Below are positions 10,866 through 22,404 of a stretch of DNA of 64,000 bases, one piece after another; position 1 is the first letter of the stretch; every line of letters begins with the position of its first letter. The stretch comes from Cristatella mucedo (Eukaryota > Bryozoa > Phylactolaemata > Cristatellidae): the NCBI GenBank assembly GCA_009760855.2, contig WPIO01000011.1, positions 6,137,501 to 6,201,500 on the forward strand, read 5' to 3'. The translations under genes and the position numbers were made by a program. The notes under the pieces were generated by a model. It saw only the letters and a list, made by a program, of their open reading frames with translations. It had not been told where the DNA came from and searched no databases.

Positions 10866-12231
10866 AAAAGTATTAACGGGCCCACCAAATTCATATATCG
10901 AAACTTCAAACCCAGTGAAAGGATGAAAGTAAAATTTTCGAGGTAATGCCTCCAAAGTTCAGCACTGCAGCGAGTGAATAGCAGCAGTTCCTGGAATGCC
11001 GACCTAGGCAGAGTCTCTCCGCTGGTTTTTCTAGATCTTTCTCCAGTGTCTCTCCTCTAGCCCGGGCATCCCTGGCAGTGCAATATGCTTAGGTCGGATC
11101 TGTGTGGGTAACTCCAGAACACTAATGTCATTGGACAAACGGCTCCACGGAGCCTCTAAAGTAAGGGGTACCACGAGGATCTCTAATTTATTCGCTTCAT
11201 TTCATATTTGATACTTTCTCTTTTTTACTGATTTAAAAACCAAGCCTAATCTGGCTTTACATTTTTGTAGATATAACACAGATTTGCTTTGATTCATCAT
11301 AGCCTTGCAGCACCTCAAAATAATCACTCAAATCCTGTGCTGAAAGTATTCCTAGCTTTTGCACTTGAATGACAAGTAACTTTCACAATTTTAAAACGAC
11401 GATACAGCCAACTTGGTAGTCATAAAAAAGAAATACTACTCATAAATTGTAGAAATTATATTCCTTAAAATAGATTCAGTTACGTAATCTCGTTCAGGAT
11501 CGGCACGACATTTGGGTGTCCTTTTATGAAGTGACCTTTCGCTAAATGGTCATTTCAGCTCTGCAGTCATGGCTGCATATATTCAGCTGCCAAAAATCTC
11601 AAAAATTCAGGTTTGCCTATGCAAGCATTCCAAGCTGGTCCATGCATTTGTGAAAGTTTTCATCTCACTTCTGCATCTTAATTCTCGCGGCCTGTGCAAT
11701 GCGGTACCCACAGTCGGAGCAAAACTCGGTAACAAAACTCAGCCTGTCTGTCATTAGCGTCGCAGTTCCCCACAGTACACCATGTCTGATCCTGGACTTA
11801 CTGCCAACCATGCAACGTATTGATTTAAAGGTTCTGCCACTCACTGTTAGACCACTTCATTGTCTTGCTCCAGCCTGCTTACCCGAGCTACTTCCCAGTC
11901 AGGCCAGGCATCGCACCACCCGCTTACATAACTCAAGTCGCTTAGCTGTTCCTCTAACCAATCTTTTAGAGACTATGCCATCAGCTTGTTTCTACTACAG
12001 CCTGGAGCACTCCCTACTGAGGGCATGAAATCTTCTGACGTGAAGAAATTTAAAAAGAAGCTAAAGACGCACCAGAACTTCTGTGAATGTTGTGAGTCAG
12101 TATGAACTGTACATTATTCTTTGCATGCCTATTATCACTAACCGATCAATATTCTCCCCTTGCAGCATATGCCAAGTTCCTAGGTAAAACGAAATTTCTC
12201 TGAGGACTCTATGCAAATGTATTGCCATTAC
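10866..12231 (+). mobile_element. LINE family A, old decayed copy
   Basis: Weak but collinear similarity to the 4.2 kb element. Near 11000-11060, GCCGACCTAGGCAGAGTCTC and the following CTAGATCTTTCTCC correspond to the [16 protein letters not shown] coding region. Near 11630, CATGCATTTGTGA matches the VHAFV block, and 11800-11990 matches the C-terminal domain. The 3' end (CTCTGAGGACTCTATGCAAATG) still resembles the terminal hairpin. Many indels mark it as much older than neighbouring copies. Confidence 0.75.
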
Positions 12232-12630
12232 CAAGGCTATACTGAAAAAGTGGTGAATAAGTTTATTACAGAAAATAATGTACCGATAATGCAAATAATT
12301 TCCAGAGAATTAAAATGCTCACTCTGCTCGTAATACCGATTGTCCTGTTTTTATGAACGAATAAAGTGTGAGTCATCACATTTTTGGTGCTTTGATAAAG
12401 TATGATCAGCACCTTTCTACAGCTAGGGAATTTATTTAAAAATTAATCAGCAAATCGACCTAAAAATGGCACTGCACTCACCTCCGTAAATGCTTGGTTA
12501 AATGACGATCAAGTTACGACAGCTTATGCTCGGCTTTCCTTCTTAGCATTAAGCTTTTACTGAGGGACTTGCTCGCTCCATAAGTGGCAGTTTTACGCAA
12601 ACCATCAGCAGGAATTCATGCTTGGCATGA
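12232..12630. other. Non-coding spacer
   Basis: Nothing recognisable. Confidence 0.4.
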
Positions 12631-13255
12631 TGTAATGTAATTATCCCCGTCTGCGACTCGACAAGGCCATAAAGACTATGTGGGTGTTACACAGGAGAGT
12701 TTTGTATAGCGCACTCACAGCCCGTAGGAGCATTTGGTACGCATTCGGTAGCAAACAGACTTCCTCCCACGCAACAAAGAGAAAGTTGGAAGCATAGCAG
12801 AGTCAGGAGAGCAGTTGAGGTAGTGAATAGCATGGAAGTAGCGGCTCAGGACAGCTGAAAAAAATGAGCCATATTCACACTAGGAGAGTAGTTGTCGTTG
12901 CGTAAGCTTCGCTTAAGCGACTTCCACAGCCCAGGACCTGCAGAGCTAAAGCTTTTGTTGCCAGCTGTCTTTAAGAGCAGAAACGGAACAGCTAATTTAT
13001 TTTCCATAAAGGACCTGAGGGCATGAGGAGGCTGAAACTGGTGCAGCAGTTCAGCTTGGTATGGAGGAGCCAAGCCGTGGCGGGCCTTGCCGGTCAGCGT
13101 TAGAACTTTGATCTGTATCCGCTGATCAACCGGCAGCCATCCTAGCTCTTTTAGGAAAGAAGACACGTGGTCAAACCTCTGGGACATGAAAACTAGCCTT
13201 CCAGCCATATTCATAGCCAGCTACAGTGGCCTAGTTGCTTTATTGTAGCCCAGCC
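12631..13255 (-). mobile_element. LINE family B, 3' fragment
   Basis: On the minus strand 12846-13214 encodes ELGWLPVDQRIQIKVLTL, LAPPYQAELL and SSAGPGLWKSL, the C-terminal domain typical of CR1/L2-like reverse transcriptases but clearly different in sequence from family A. The lower-coordinate part is its 3' UTR and shares long stretches with the copies at 33.0, 55.2 and 58.1 kb. The 3' terminus carries a TGTAATGTAAT run where family A has (ATT)n. The element is 5'-truncated. Confidence 0.8.
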
Positions 13256-14135
13256 AACAGGGAATTACAATAATCAAGTCAAGACAGAACGAAGAGAAAG
13301 ACAAACTATAAACGGGCGTTGGGAGGTTGAGTAATCTGATTTAAGAGGAAATTGAGCGAGATTGCAAATTATAGTAGAACCTATAGGAATGAAGCAATTT
13401 TATCCGCACAAGTAGCAAGCCACCGCAAGATGTCGACGTGTCTCCTCACGGTTGTCTGTGAGTGTGACGTACATTGCGGCTAGAGGCTAGTCGGGAGTGA
13501 GTCATGACCGTCGCACTGAACTCGTCGTCCTTGTCACAGATCTTCCGTGGATTTACCCTCTCGTGATGGCCACGTGACCATAAACTTCATGACGACGCTC
13601 AAATGAGAATCTCCCTTCGGCTCAAAGATAGTTTCACTCGCTTGCAGCAGCTTACTTTTCCTACCCTGCTCCCCGGGTGAGCTATAGAACTGCTGCTACT
13701 CGGCGTCCAGACGTCGCGCTGTTCGTCAAACTATGTTAAACTATTTTGGCAACTCAGTTGGCATACGCTTAAAATCTAGAAATGGCCCCTGGCTTACCTG
13801 TTCACTTGCTGCAGTGAATATTCATCAACGAAGTTCTTTGCTAAATGCATGTTTTCTGCTCGGCTCTCCCTTAGCCATGCTGAATTTGCCTTTGCTTGTT
13901 TGCGTGGGCTTCGCGTGCTCACCTGCTCACGACTCAGTGCAATCAATCAATAGCTAGAGCCCTACTAACCAGAGACTCTGGGTGTTTTCCTGTTTGCTTT
14001 AGCGTATTTGCCTAAGCGTGAAACATTTTGCATTCGCATAGGATTTTGAATTTATTTCAAAATCTTATGCGTTTCCTCAAAGCACGATAGCACGCATGTC
14101 TTTACAGTTTGTTTAATGATTATCATCATGTGGCT
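13256..14135. other. Non-coding stretch
   Basis: No gene or repeat recognised; the 74-codon open frame at 13733-13957 has no identifiable domain. Confidence 0.4.
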
Positions 14136-14223
14136 TTAAAGAGCCCAGATAAAGACCTAGCTCTCTTATAGTGCTGTACAATTGTCCTATTACTATTCTT
14201 ATTATTATTAGTAGTATCATCTT
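14136..14223 (+). mobile_element. Possible LINE-A tail relic
   Basis: TTTAAAGAGCCCAGATAAAG, then CTCTCTTATAGTGCTGTACA, then an ATT-rich run. This follows the order of the LINE-A terminal hairpin and tail but is strongly diverged. Confidence 0.35.
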
Positions 14224-14300
14224 CATATTATTATGACTTCAAATATAAACCTCAATCAATTAATCAATCCATCAATTAAATAAGACCATAGTATAATTGC

Positions 14301-14552
14301 CTAGCGTCACAACGTCCCCTGACATGACGACATATAAAAAGAAACTTAAAATGAACTTGTCTATTACAGCGTTCTGTGGGTCTTTGCAATTCATCTTTTT
14401 GTGTGCATTTACCTGCTTACACAATGCCTGCTGCTAGATGATGTGACCACCAATCGCGTGGTAATTTTTTCTATACATCCTCTGTAAAGTGCCTACAGAG
14501 AGATTCAGTTTTCTTAGGGCGCTATACCAATTTATTATTATTATTATTATAA
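14301..14552 (+). mobile_element. LINE family A, 3' end
   Basis: It starts at CGTCACAACGTCCCCTGACA (the VRTSPDL coding region). It continues through the TATAAAAAGAAACTTAAAA block, the 3' UTR, the GTAAAGTGCCTACAGAGAGA hairpin arm and an (ATT)n tail. Confidence 0.8.
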
Positions 14553-15566
14553 TTGGACTCCAATTATTGCATGTCCTCCCAAAAAATTAGGAAAAGCTAG
14601 TTAAGTGCAGAGTTTATTGTAACTATAATTGACAAAAAAATTTAACCAATTGTGTCGATACAATTCAGTAGTAAGCATTAATTTATTTTATATTCTAATA
14701 GCATGTGTTTTTCTGCGTTTTATTGAACGTTTCTGCATCAAGCACAACTTGAAATGTAATATTTCTAGCTTGGTATCACATTTGCAGCTATCCTCAGTCA
14801 TTCACGTGGAACATCGGGACTATAGATGAACAGGTAAGGCTACGACAGGTAAATCCACAGGTAAGCGGAATCTGAAGCCTTCGAGGCTTCAAAACCCTGC
14901 GTTAAACGCCGAAGAAAGAGTAGTCTCGATTCCTCAATCGGCAAGAGCAGCAGGCGGGTAGCTCAGAGGTTGCAAGATTGTTTATCGCTTGCTCTTCAAG
15001 GCTAAATTGTTCTTCAGCTTTCATTTCCAGGACAGAGGCCTTTGGCAACTTTGATTTTTGAAATTCATTGCCCAGTGTTTTTTCTTTCCAGGTCAGAATA
15101 TTTGCGAACAGTCGAGGCTCATTTCTGTAGCTATTGATCTCCTTAAGCTCGTGTTGAAGCCCCTTTGATGTAGGACTGTGGTCGGGGAGGGGGAGCGGGG
15201 CCAGCTCCCACTACAGTCATTCAGATTGTTTGGAAACCGAGATATAAATTTTCACTTCGGAGCAAGCAGCAACTGATGAGTCACTGCCCTAAAGATAATT
15301 TTGATAACGGGATAGGATTCAATCAGACAATATTTGCATTCAACCGACCTTCACTCGTTGAGGAAGTCTGGCAGCGGCGCCAGTTGCCGAACTCGATCGC
15401 CGGCCAGCAGTACCCAAAAGGGCGGAAATGGTGCATACCAATGGAAGATTATCATCATTGCTGGACAAACTCCTACCAAATTAGCACCTCGTGGCACTAA
15501 ATCAAATGATAGGATTGAGATGAGGTCAGCCGCTTGTACGGAGAACGCAAGTGCGATCGGCTGAAG
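14553..15566. other. Non-coding stretch
   Basis: No feature recognised. ACAGGTAA occurs three times within about 40 bp near 14830-14870. An isolated A-box-like TAGCTCAGAGG at about 14959 has no convincing B box. Confidence 0.4.
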
Positions 15567-15697
15567 CAGCAAGCAGGCGTGACGAAAATGTGGCTGCCAA
15601 CTTAAGCCATTATGCTAAGGGCGTAAGTAGTAAGCACGCACGACGAATAAGGCTGCCAATTCAAGCCAATCTAGGTAGGTGGTGGCACGTAGGCCAC
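15567..15697. repeat. Diverged tandem duplication, about 64 bp
   Basis: GCAAGCAGGCGTGACGAAAA followed by GGCTGCCAACTTAAGCCAT is repeated about 64 bp later as GTAAGCACGCACGACGAATA with GGCTGCCAATTCAAGCCAAT. Confidence 0.6.
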
Positions 15698-16650
15698 CTG
15701 ACACGTTAATGTGCTGGGTACACGGTGCTTATTCGATCTGTCAAGACACCGCCAGGCTACAAGTTCTCCAGACGCCCAATAATCCGTGTGGGTACCCTCG
15801 TGCAGTAATGCTCGTAAAAACTCAATAGCGCATTGCAGCGCCGACGCTACGGCGATTGCCAATTGGTTAGATCACAACACTGCAGTGAGTGCGTAAGGTC
15901 ATTGAGTCCTATCGTCGATAAGGTGGGCAAATCGCGGTTAGAGGCCTCCCTAATGGCTTCGTCGAGAGGTAACTAGGATTAGCGTTCGGTTTGTGAAGAA
16001 GCTCCTAGCATAGCCTGGACGATGAATGGCGTCGAAGGTAGCATGGAAAGTAACCTGTAATTTTAACTTCTTTCTGGAACATTACACAAACAATGATTTG
16101 AGTCAGTGGCTGTTTGTGCCCTCTTATCTGGAATCACGATCTGTACCTGCACGTTCGACAATCGTCAGATTAGGGAATGGCAGGTACGACGGCCATTATT
16201 CAAGTGGTCGGCATGGTTGCAATGGCGAATTCAATAGTATAGGCTCGATCGTACGGTCGCACGGTACTTGAAGTATAGCACCTGTGGTGTCTGGGCTGTT
16301 AGCACAGAGTTCGCTTTGCTTGTTCAATTTATAAAAGCTCCAGATTACCACAAAACTAGGGCTTAGCTGCGTCGCCTTTGGGTTCATGATGTAGTCAAAG
16401 CGCCCGTGGACATGATGGGAACTAGAGATGCGTGACATTATGCATGCACCGTCTGTTGCGATTCCCAATTTATGGCATGGCTGGATTACCATGGTAGAAC
16501 GGAATTGTTAAGTGTGCGAATCCATCCACTGTAGACATGCGCATATGCTTGGCCTAAGTCGCATACCACGACTGCAATGACTCAAGATCAAAGGTGGTTA
16601 AGTATCCTCAGGAAGATGCAGTCGGTACTGTGGAAATGCCTAAATGCAAT
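15698..16650. other. Non-coding stretch
   Basis: No gene or element identified. A tRNA-like fragment may exist at 15860-15920 (AATTGGTTAGA ... TTGAGTCCTA) but is too weak to call. Confidence 0.35.
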
Positions 16651-16825
16651 TCCCCGGGTCTTAGCCCAACGGTAAGGCATTCAAGCTTTCCCTTCCGAAG
16701 TACGTGAGTTCGAATAATGCAGTAGGCAATCCTTCTTTAACCATTGCGAATAGTTGATAACCACTTAGGCTCATCAGCCGCTCACTAAAGGTCGTTGAAT
16801 CAGCGAACCTTTACTTCACCAACCA
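16651..16825 (+). mobile_element. tRNA-derived SINE, family 1, copy 1
   Basis: A consensus A box TAGCCCAACGG lies at 16662-16672 and a B-box-like GAGTTCGAATA at 16706-16716. The body that follows shares the pattern GTAGGCAAT...TCTTTAACC...GTTGAATCAGC...AACCTTTACTT with the copies at 20.1 kb (+) and 25.9 kb (-). It carries no coding sequence and would depend on a LINE for mobility. Confidence 0.7.
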
Positions 16826-17800
16826 TGAGCAACGAAGCCGATCGGCTCGTTGCACAATGGAATATTGACTGATAATTGCTTTTTTACATCCGGTTTCTAT
16901 TGGCTGTAATTCAGAAAACATGTTCAATCTCTACGGCTGTCGTGATCTTAATGGTGTAACATTCCACCATTTCAATGATTCGGACTGAAGCATCTGTTAG
17001 TATAGGTTTAGAAACGATGCCATCGGCATCTATTGGTCCGACTGGCAGCACCGAGCTCACTTTAGTGACGTCAAGGCAGTTCTGCCGTGGAAACGCTTCC
17101 CCCAAGTCATCAGTTGTCAAGCGAGTTCACTCAGTTGCGATAAATGAATGGCATATGCATGGTGCCAATTTGCTGGCACTTGAAGGATCTTGATTTCACC
17201 AACGCCTGGCGGCGAGAAAGCGATTTTGTAAGCAATGCGACGACAGATGCCTGGCCCAAAAGTTTGCAAGAGAGACGGAGGCTTTTCGTGAGCAGCAATC
17301 GATAGGCAGGGCGAAATTCCACGAGCGTGCGGCGAATGCTGCTCAAGTAATGAAGCACTGGAGGCGAGGTGCAAAGCCGAGGAGGGCAGGCCAAGAATGC
17401 AGTCAGACCTTGATCGTCTTGGCCCTCAGGCTGGCTGAATGAGCTTGTCTGATCGTCAGCCGGCCAGTACCAGCTCGAGAGAGAGGCTAAGGGCGTGGCG
17501 GCGGGCCACTGACGACAGTTCTCCGACGTGGCCAGCAGCCGAGCGAGCCATCAACGTGTAGCCAGAAAGATTCGCTGACTAATGCAATGCACCACGATTG
17601 TGACCTTGTTGCAAACGAGGTTTTGTGACTTTCACTTCCGGAAATAACGAGGCCATAAAGTCTGAGCTGGCGACGGTGCTAGTATCAGTCGACTCGCTAC
17701 GAATACTGGTATGGCCTTGAGAATTGGAGTCGCACCTAACGACTTGCAGATGCAGGAAAGGCACACAGGCATGCTGATAGTCGGTGGAACGCAGCAGTAA
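16826..17800. other. Non-coding stretch
   Basis: Overlapping open frames on both strands at 16911-17394 have no recognisable domain. Nothing else is seen. Confidence 0.35.
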
Positions 17801-17885
17801 CTAAGAGCACCCTCCGGTAAAAAACAACCTCCAGTAACAAAGAGCTTCATCCAGTAACAAAAACCCTCCAGTAAAAAAGAGCACC
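17801..17885. repeat. Degenerate minisatellite
   Basis: About four imperfect units of CTCCAGTAACAAA / CTCCGGTAAAAAA with variable AGAGC spacers, roughly 17-24 bp each. Confidence 0.55.
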
Positions 17886-18151
17886 CATGCCTCAAGATAT
17901 CAAGTCCTTATCCACAGCGTAGAAAAGCCTGCTAGAAAGCGATGGAGGGCTACAGGCTCTCAGTAGTGGCGAAGACGAGCACCAACTTTCGTCTGGCTCA
18001 GTGGCCTGCAGCACAACTCAGCTCCACTGCTAAAGCACAAACTCTAGGCGCAAAACTGACTGTCGGCTAAACGGCTTTGGCTTTAATCTTGACATGGCAA
18101 CAGATTATGGCAAAATCGCTTCCCTATACGTTTTTATCACAGAACTAAAAA
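17886..18151. other. Non-coding spacer
   Basis: Nothing recognisable. Confidence 0.35.
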
Positions 18152-18321
18152 AAATAACACTAATACATTTGTTTATAGCGCTCTCAGAGAACCTATTGTC
18201 TTTCTAGGCACTTTGAAATTAATGCGAAGGAAACATGATCAAATGGTTAGCGGTAGCATGCTCAATGGCAGCAAGCATAACATGGTTAGAGGTGACATGC
18301 ACTGGTCAGCATGCAAATATT
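18152..18321 (-). mobile_element. LINE family A, 3'-UTR-only insertion
   Basis: Reverse complement of the LINE-A terminus: TATAGCGCTCTCAGAGAACC (hairpin), TCTAGGCACTTTG, then AACATGGTTAGAGGTGACAT and GTCAGCATGCAAAT. Only about 170 bp of the 3' end is present. Confidence 0.8.
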
Positions 18322-18700
18322 ATTTTAAAGTTTTCTCTCATAGGATGTCGTGTTGATAATGACAAATATTAGTCACAATATGGCTGATTTAGCACGTGGC
18401 CATTTCAACCTTTCGCATCGCCACTGACTTAGAGCTGGAGAATGCTTATGAAACAGCAGCTAAAAGCAGGCTCGCGAGGAGCGTGAATTTATTAATATCA
18501 CTGGATCAATGAAGGGCATCTTAACCAGCCGCTCTACCTGGAGAGGGCCTCACTAAAGTGGGCTTTGCATTGGCGACGGTGCGCTGGTCGATAAGTCACT
18601 GGGCTCGGCTGCCGTCGTACACTGAAAGCATGCATCGACTCTGTGCTCCGTGTGCCGCATGCCATGCCAGCTGGTATGTGAAAAAAATGTGAGTTGCGCT
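18322..18700. other. Non-coding spacer
   Basis: Nothing recognisable. Confidence 0.35.
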
Positions 18701-18830
18701 CTCACTCTCTCTGTCTCTCTCAGTCTCTCTCTGTCTCGCTGTCTCTCTGACCCTCTGTCTCTCTGTCTCTCCGCCTCTCTGTCTGTCTGTCTGTCTCTGT
18801 CTCTGTCTCTGTCTCTGTCTCTGTCTCTCT

Positions 18831-18898
<68 letters not shown>

Positions 18899-19023
18899 GA
18901 GAGAGAGACAGAGAGAGAGAGAGAGACAAAGACAGAGACTGAGCCAGAGACAGAGAGACAGAGAGACAGAGAGACAAAGAGACAGAGAGACAGAGAGACA
19001 GGGAGACAGAGAAACAGAGAGAC

Positions 19024-19076
<53 letters not shown>

Positions 19077-19088
19077 CAGAGACAGAGA

Positions 19089-19132
<44 letters not shown>
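18701..19132. repeat. (CT)n/(GA)n low-complexity inverted block
   Basis: A pyrimidine-rich half (CTCTGTCTCT, about 18701-18835) is followed directly by a purine-rich half (GAGACAGAGA, about 18836-19132). The two halves are reverse-complementary in character. The long Leu/Ser and Arg/Glu open frames on both strands are translations of this repeat and not genes. Confidence 0.95.
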
Positions 19133-19135
<3 letters not shown>

Positions 19136-19340
19136 GGAAAGGGAAACTGCTGATTTCGAGTGCCCAGTATTTATCGTTTGGCTTGCTTCGGAGTTTGGGT
19201 AATGCACTCCCGTATTCCGTGGCCTCAAAATGCGTGACTCCTGTTGCGATAAGGCGCTGTCAAACGCTAATTAATGGTTCGCAGCCGGCAATTTCAGCCG
19301 GTAAAAGTGTCGGTCAAGGACGCCACGGAGTAGTCCAAAG

Positions 19341-19413
19341 GCAATGTACAAGACAAAAAAAATGAGTTCTCTCAGGGCGCCATTTCAAACGTATTATTAT
19401 CATATTATTATTA
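19341..19413 (+). mobile_element. LINE-A terminal hairpin and tail relic
   Basis: GCAATGTACAAGAC...GAGTTCTCTCAGGGCGCC followed by ATTATTATCATATTATTATT. This corresponds to the last roughly 70 bp of family A. Confidence 0.65.
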
Positions 19414-20133
19414 ACGTGGCAAAGCATTTGACTTCTTGAAAGACGGTGGCAACGATTGTTTGGCTTAAATTTAAACGGCTAGTGTAATGGATTACTTACC
19501 AAGTTTTGCGATCAAACGGAAGTTTCTCATCTTAAATCTACAAGGACTCCCAGCAGTGGTCTGCTGCTAATAACACTACAGCGCCAAGGCTTTATGAACA
19601 AGCGGAAGCTTCTGGAAGTGCCAAAGAGCTCCTGGAGCAAAATGGTATCAATTCGGGTAAGATAAGCTTTTTGCTTAGAGCACTAAAAGAGCTCGATCTC
19701 TATTCAGGAGTTTTACAACTGGTTTGACGAGAATAAATAAGCATTACTTAATGGAAAGCACGCTAGCCTGTTTTGGAAAGCCTGGAAAGCACATCAGCAT
19801 CGTCCTAAATCAAGCATGTGTAAGCACATACACAAGACTCACAGCCTTTATACGGCTACAGAATATCGTAGATTATTATAAGTATGTCGTGTAGTAATCA
19901 AATGCGGGCTTAATTGTGATTCCAAAAATTTAATCAGTGTATCATGAAGGATCCAAGAATGGATTTAACCGCGCTGATGGACGAGGTGGTCGGCGATGCA
20001 TAAACGTTTCTGGGAGAGAAACTGACGTATAATATCCACCTCAGCAAATACGGTGGCTTTACCCCAAATGTACTAGGAAGCCCCAGAAGCCCACAGAAGG
20101 CATACCAATTCTAGTTATGGAAAAAATTTACCC
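19414..20133. other. Mostly non-coding spacer
   Basis: No gene recognised. At 19673-19718 on the minus strand, CTCGATCTCTATTCAGGAGT resembles the LINE-A tail at 55.08 kb (GTCTCTATTCAGGTGT), probably another tail relic. Confidence 0.4.
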
Positions 20134-20300
20134 TAAAGTCGTAGTCCCGAGGTAAGATGCTTGGTTTTCGCGGCCGGGTCGTGAGTTTGAGTCCATCAGT
20201 GGGCGATGCAGTATTCTTCACAAGCGGCGGTGATATTCGTTTAAGCTCTTCTGCGGATATATAAGTGCGGCTGTTGAATCAGCTAACCTTTAACTTTAAA
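20134..20300 (+). mobile_element. tRNA-derived SINE, family 1, copy 2
   Basis: A-box-like GTAGTCCCGAGG at 20141-20152 and B-box-like GAGTTTGAGTCC at 20183-20194. The body has CAAGCGGCGGTGATA, AAGCTCTTCTG and GTTGAATCAGCTAACC, matching the minus-strand copy at 25.9 kb (CAAGCGGTGGTGATA, GGCTCTTCTG, GTTTAATCAGCTAGG). Confidence 0.7.
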
Positions 20301-20324
20301 CCAATTATTACTCAGAAATAAGAA

Positions 20325-21130
20325 AACCTATCCCTCAAAATTGTCTCTGCCTGGATATATCCAGTAGCATCTGCATTGAGTTTAGCTGTACTATTCCATT
20401 GTGACCTTTAGCTTTAAGACAATTTAAGCTCCATGGTCAAGTCATCCTACTTTCAGCTGCCTAGCATTGCAAGCATTTGGTCCTGCTTAGAGAAAAATAT
20501 CATACAACCAAGTTTTTCCGTGCTCTTGCCGCATGCATCTCCACTTCCGCGTTTCACTGCTTGCTAATCTTCAGGCCTTTGCAATAAATAGATTTCAGTT
20601 AGTAAAAAGCTCTGCAGCTAGGCTTATCGGTCGTGAGCCCACAGTTATTGCCAGATTACATCACTTCTCAATGGCTTTCCCTGCCTCCCAGTCGAGCAGC
20701 GCATCGACTTCAAGGCTTTGTTGCTTATTTTTAGGTCCCTTTATTCTCTAGCCCTAGTGTTCCTATAAGAACTGCTTCTCAATCAGACCAGACATCGCAT
20801 CACCAGCTTTTCGTACTCAAGTCGTATAGCTGTGCCTAGACATGAAAACTCAAATGCTGTTGAGATCACGCCTTTAGATCGCAGGCTCCTGAAGCCTAGA
20901 ACTCACCCCGACTGGCATCACGACATCCATTTACCTAATGAACTTTAAAAGGAAGCTAAAAAATAACCTGCTCCTCACAGCGTTGGCCGGGTACGCGTGA
21001 GTACAACATGCTTACAATGATTTGCATGTTATCACTAACTACATGGACACGCTTTCTACACACAATTTTGAAAGTGACCACACAGATATTTCGTTCTGCG
21101 GGTGCTATGCAAATATTTTATTACTATTAT
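20325..21130 (+). mobile_element. LINE family A, decayed 3' portion
   Basis: It begins at CTCAAAATTGTCTCTGCC (the [10 protein letters not shown] coding region). It includes AGCTCTGCAGCTAGGCTTAT (NSAARL), the CTGCCTCCCAGTCGAGCAGC block and CGACTTCAAGG, then a 3' UTR with CTATGCAAATATTTTATTAC at the end. There are many substitutions and indels. Confidence 0.75.

Positions 21131-22404
<1,274 letters not shown>

Noticed and set aside
14950-15010. A-box-like TAGCTCAGAGG as a SINE
   Set aside because: No credible B box at the right distance and no match to the other SINE bodies.
15860-15925. tRNA-like segment AATTGGTTAGA...TTGAGTCCTA
   Set aside because: Both boxes are degenerate and no second copy was seen.
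16651-16730. True tRNA gene at the A/B-box sequence (also at 7.7 and 25.9 kb)
   Set aside because: Boxes and spacing fit, but no paired acceptor stem or complete cloverleaf is apparent and the sequences continue into shared repeat bodies, so they are SINEs.
18596-19228. Long Leu/Ser and Arg/Glu open frames on both strands
   Set aside because: They are produced by the GA/CT repeat; complementary frames are open on both strands.
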